From NCBI GenBank assembly GCA_027001815.1, contig JALTLT010000216.1:1-16374 (forward strand): a DNA stretch of 16,374 nucleotides. Direction: 5' to 3'. A model generated the notes under the pieces. It did no database searches. It was not told the DNA's origin and saw only the letters and a program-made list of their open reading frames with translations. Of the stretch, positions 14,681 through 16,374 are shown piece after piece. The stretch's first letter is position 1. Every line of letters starts with the position of its first letter. The stretch comes from Gammaproteobacteria bacterium. GTDB taxonomy: Bacteria; Pseudomonadota; Gammaproteobacteria; JALTLT01. Position numbers and translations under genes: made by a program.

Positions 14681-16093
14681 ATGGTACCTGTAATCCTTTC
14701 AGGCGGTTCCGGGACCCGTCTCTGGCCCCTCTCCCGCGGGGCCTACCCCAAGCAGTTTCTGCCGCTCACCGGCGAGCAGACCATGCTGCAGATGACCCTC
14801 CGGCGGCTCGAGGGGCTGGAGGAGGTGAGTGCGCCGGTGATCGTCTGCAACGAGGAGCATCGCTTCCTCGTCGCCGAGCAGTTGCGCCAGATGGGTATCC
14901 AGGCGCGTGCCATCATCCGCGAGCCGGATGGCCGCAACACGGCCCCGGCGGTTGCCCTGGCGGCGCTCGAGCTGGCGGAGGTGGATCCCTCCGAGCCGAT
15001 GCTGGTGCTGCCGGCCGACCACGTCATCGAGGACGTGGAGGCGTTCCAGGCGGCGGTGCGCACCGCCATCGACGCGGCGCGGAAGGGCGCCCTGGTCACC
15101 TTCGGCATCGTTCCCGACAGTGCCGAGACCGGTTATGGATACATCCGTGCCGAGGGGGACGGCGATGTGCGCAAGGTGCTGGAGTTCAAGGAGAAACCGG
15201 ATCTGGCCACGGCCGAACTCTACGTGGAGTCGGGCGACTATTTCTGGAACAGCGGCATGTTCCTGTTCCGTGCCGATCGTTACCTGGAGGAGCTGGAGCG
15301 GCACGCCCCGGACATCCTCGAGGTGTGTCGCTCCACCTGGGAGCGACGGCGCGAGGACGACGACTTCGTTCGTCTGCCACGGGAGGTGTTCATGGCGTGT
15401 CGCAGCGATTCCATCGACTATGCGGTGATGGAGAATACCGATCGGGCGGTCATGGTTCCGCTCGATGCCGGCTGGAACGACCTCGGCTCCTGGTCGGCAC
15501 TCCAGGATGTGGACGAGACGGACGAGAACGGCAACGTGTTGCGGGGCGACGTTCTGGTCCTGGACACCCACAACAGTTACATCCGCTCCGAGGGGCGGCT
15601 GGTGGCGACGGTGGGGGTGGACGACGTGGTGGTGGTGGAGACCTCCGATGCGGTGCTGGTGGCCCACCGGGACCGGGTGCAGGACGTCAAGGAGGTGGTC
15701 ACCCGCCTCAAGGAGCTGGAACGGGAGGAGCCCCATCACCACCGCTGCGTCTACCGTCCATGGGGTTCCTACGAGACGCTGGCCATCACCGACCGGTTCC
15801 AGGTGAAGCACATCGTCGTCAATCCCGGCGCGAGCCTCTCCCTGCAGATGCATCATCACCGCGCCGAGCACTGGATCGTCGTCAAGGGGACGGCGAAGGT
15901 GACACGGGGCGAGGAGAGCTTCCTGCTGGGAGAGGATCAATCCACCTACATCCCCCTGGGAACCCTCCATCGTCTGGAGAACCCGGGGGTGATCCCGCTC
16001 CATCTCATCGAGGTACAGAGCGGCAGCTATCTGGGCGAGGACGACATCGTCCGTTTCGAGGATGTCTACGGGCGCGATGGCAAACAGGGTTGA
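14681..16093 (+). CDS. manC: Mannose-1-phosphate guanylyltransferase / mannose-6-phosphate isomerase (bifunctional)
   Basis: Cytoplasmic two-domain enzyme of the AlgA/ManC/CpsB type. It converts fructose-6-phosphate to mannose-6-phosphate and mannose-1-phosphate plus GTP to GDP-mannose, the steps on each side of ManB. The 470-residue product has the nucleotidyltransferase signature VPVILSGGSGTRLWPLSR at the N-terminus, AYPKQFLPL, VLPADHVIED, FGIVPDSAETGYGYI, EFKEKPD, FWNSGMFLF and DAGWNDLGSW. A cupin-type isomerase domain follows from about residue 356: VYRPWGSYE, LSLQMHHHRAEHWIVVKG and IPLGTLHRLENPG, which hold the metal ligands. ATG 14681 after CGGAG is chosen because it begins MVPVILSGG like relatives; upstream TTG and GTG codons are less likely. 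The TGA abuts a miniature repeat. Confidence 0.95.
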   Translation: MVPVILSGGSGTRLWPLSRGAYPKQFLPLTGEQTMLQMTLRRLEGLEEVSAPVIVCNEEHRFLVAEQLRQMGIQARAIIREPDGRNTAPAVALAALELAEVDPSEPMLVLPADHVIEDVEAFQAAVRTAIDAARKGALVTFGIVPDSAETGYGYIRAEGDGDVRKVLEFKEKPDLATAELYVESGDYFWNSGMFLFRADRYLEELERHAPDILEVCRSTWERRREDDDFVRLPREVFMACRSDSIDYAVMENTDRAVMVPLDAGWNDLGSWSALQDVDETDENGNVLRGDVLVLDTHNSYIRSEGRLVATVGVDDVVVVETSDAVLVAHRDRVQDVKEVVTRLKELEREEPHHHRCVYRPWGSYETLAITDRFQVKHIVVNPGASLSLQMHHHRAEHWIVVKGTAKVTRGEESFLLGEDQSTYIPLGTLHRLENPGVIPLHLIEVQSGSYLGEDDIVRFEDVYGRDGKQG

Positions 16094-16115
16094 CAGGTTG
16101 TTTTTCGACAGCCTG
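16094..16115 (+). repeat. Miniature (22-bp) derivative of the structured repeat
   Basis: CAGGTTG-TTTTTCGA-CAGCCTG starts at the base after the manC stop. It joins a short left end to a complete right end (TTTTTCGACAGCCTG, followed by TTAA), as if the interior had been deleted. CAGGTTG can pair with CAGCCTG with one wobble. Confidence 0.7.
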
Positions 16116-16261
16116 TTAATTGTTCGCTTATCTTGTCATCGAATCGAGGTATCCTGAACAAGGGAAGTTCGGTGGATCGGGCCCGATCGCCGAGTGGGAG
16201 TGTCTCCGCCGGGAGGCAGGTGGGCGGTGGCCCGTGATTCTTTTAACAGGCTGTTGAAAAA
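16101..16261. repeat. 19-bp inverted ends enclosing a 123-bp spacer
   Basis: TTTTTCGACAGCCTGTTAA (16101-16119) and TTAACAGGCTGTTGAAAAA (16243-16261) are inverted copies with one difference. They are right ends of two repeat elements facing each other. The spacer 16120-16242 has no gene; it contains a 14-bp perfect palindrome GATCGGGCCCGATC (16175-16188) and an AT-rich start. Confidence 0.7.
16105..16134 (+). promoter_or_regulatory. Weak promoter-like pair downstream of manC
   Basis: TCGACA (16105-16110, 5 of 6 matches) and TATCTT (16129-16134, 4 of 6) are 18 bases apart. The -35-like hexamer lies in the end of the miniature repeat. No gene is visible to be driven by it in this window, so support is thin. 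Confidence 0.2.
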
Positions 16262-16374
16262 CTCCGTTTTTCGACAGCCTGTGCCGCGGTGCAGGGATGC
16301 ACCGCCGTTTTCAATGACGAAAGATCATTGAAAACGTGAGGAAGCCGGAAATCGCATTTTCGGCTTCCGGCGTT
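16247..16374 (-). repeat. Structured repeat copy 3 (inverted, cut by the window end)
   Basis: Reverse-complement copy of the element. It starts with the right end CAGGCTGTTGAAAAA and runs through H5 (16247-16281, 15-bp stem with one wobble), H4, H3 and H2 to the window edge. It matches bases 10815-10942 of copy 1 with 5 differences over 128 bases; three are in or at the edge of the H3 loop and two are in H5. About 34 bases (H1 and the left end) should lie beyond base 16374. Confidence 0.92.

Noticed and set aside
16090..16118. Perfect TTGACA (16090-16095) as a promoter -35 box
   Set aside because: It is formed by the manC stop codon and the repeat end, and no acceptable -10 box lies 16-18 bases downstream.
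10781..16374. CRISPR array
   Set aside because: The repeats are long, kilobases apart, in both orientations and rich in inverted repeats, with no regular spacers.

Overview
The window reads as GC-rich gammaproteobacterial chromosome. The gene order mraY-murD-ftsW-murG-murC-murB-ddlB-ftsQ-ftsA-ftsZ is the proteobacterial division and cell wall (dcw) cluster with murB inserted between murC and ddlB. The proteins look gammaproteobacterial, for example the FtsZ start MFELMDSF and the FtsZ tail LDYLDIPAFLRKQAD. I cannot name a genus. All recognised genes are on the + strand.

Region 1 (1-9352) is one tightly packed dcw operon: the last 105 codons of mraY, then murD, ftsW, murG, murC, a candidate 48-codon small ORF, murB, ddlB, ftsQ and ftsA. 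Most junctions are 1- to 8-base overlaps (ATGA, TGATG) or gaps of 2 to 16 bases. The products make UDP-MurNAc-pentapeptide (MurB, MurC, MurD, Ddl), assemble lipid I and lipid II (MraY, MurG), polymerise glycan at the septum (FtsW) and build the early divisome (FtsQ, FtsA). ftsZ (9605-10780) follows a 252-base gap that contains three perfect hairpins and no convincing gene.

Region 2 (10781-16374) is different. No lpxC appears after ftsZ. Instead there are three surface-polysaccharide genes: a WbaP-type undecaprenyl-phosphate sugar-1-phosphate transferase (11434-12963), a phosphomannomutase (13252-14613) and a bifunctional mannose-1-phosphate guanylyltransferase / mannose-6-phosphate isomerase (14681-16093). 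Together these supply GDP-mannose and start a lipid-linked glycan. The wbaP-like gene has a good sigma70-type promoter (TTTACA-17-TATACT, 11276-11304) and unusual NCG-ending codon use through its middle.

The most striking feature is a structured, non-coding repeat of about 162 bp with 15-bp terminal inverted repeats (CAGGMTGTTGAAAAA) and five consecutive hairpins. Copies lie at 10781-10942, 12964-13092 and, inverted and cut by the window end, 16247-16374. A 22-bp miniature lies at 16094-16115. Copies 1 and 2 and the miniature each begin at the base right after a stop codon (ftsZ TGA, wbaP TAG, manC TGA), and every visible repeat end is preceded by a TAA, TAG or TGA triplet read outward-in. 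This looks like a family of stop-codon-docked, terminator-carrying miniature elements that separates the dcw operon and the polysaccharide modules.
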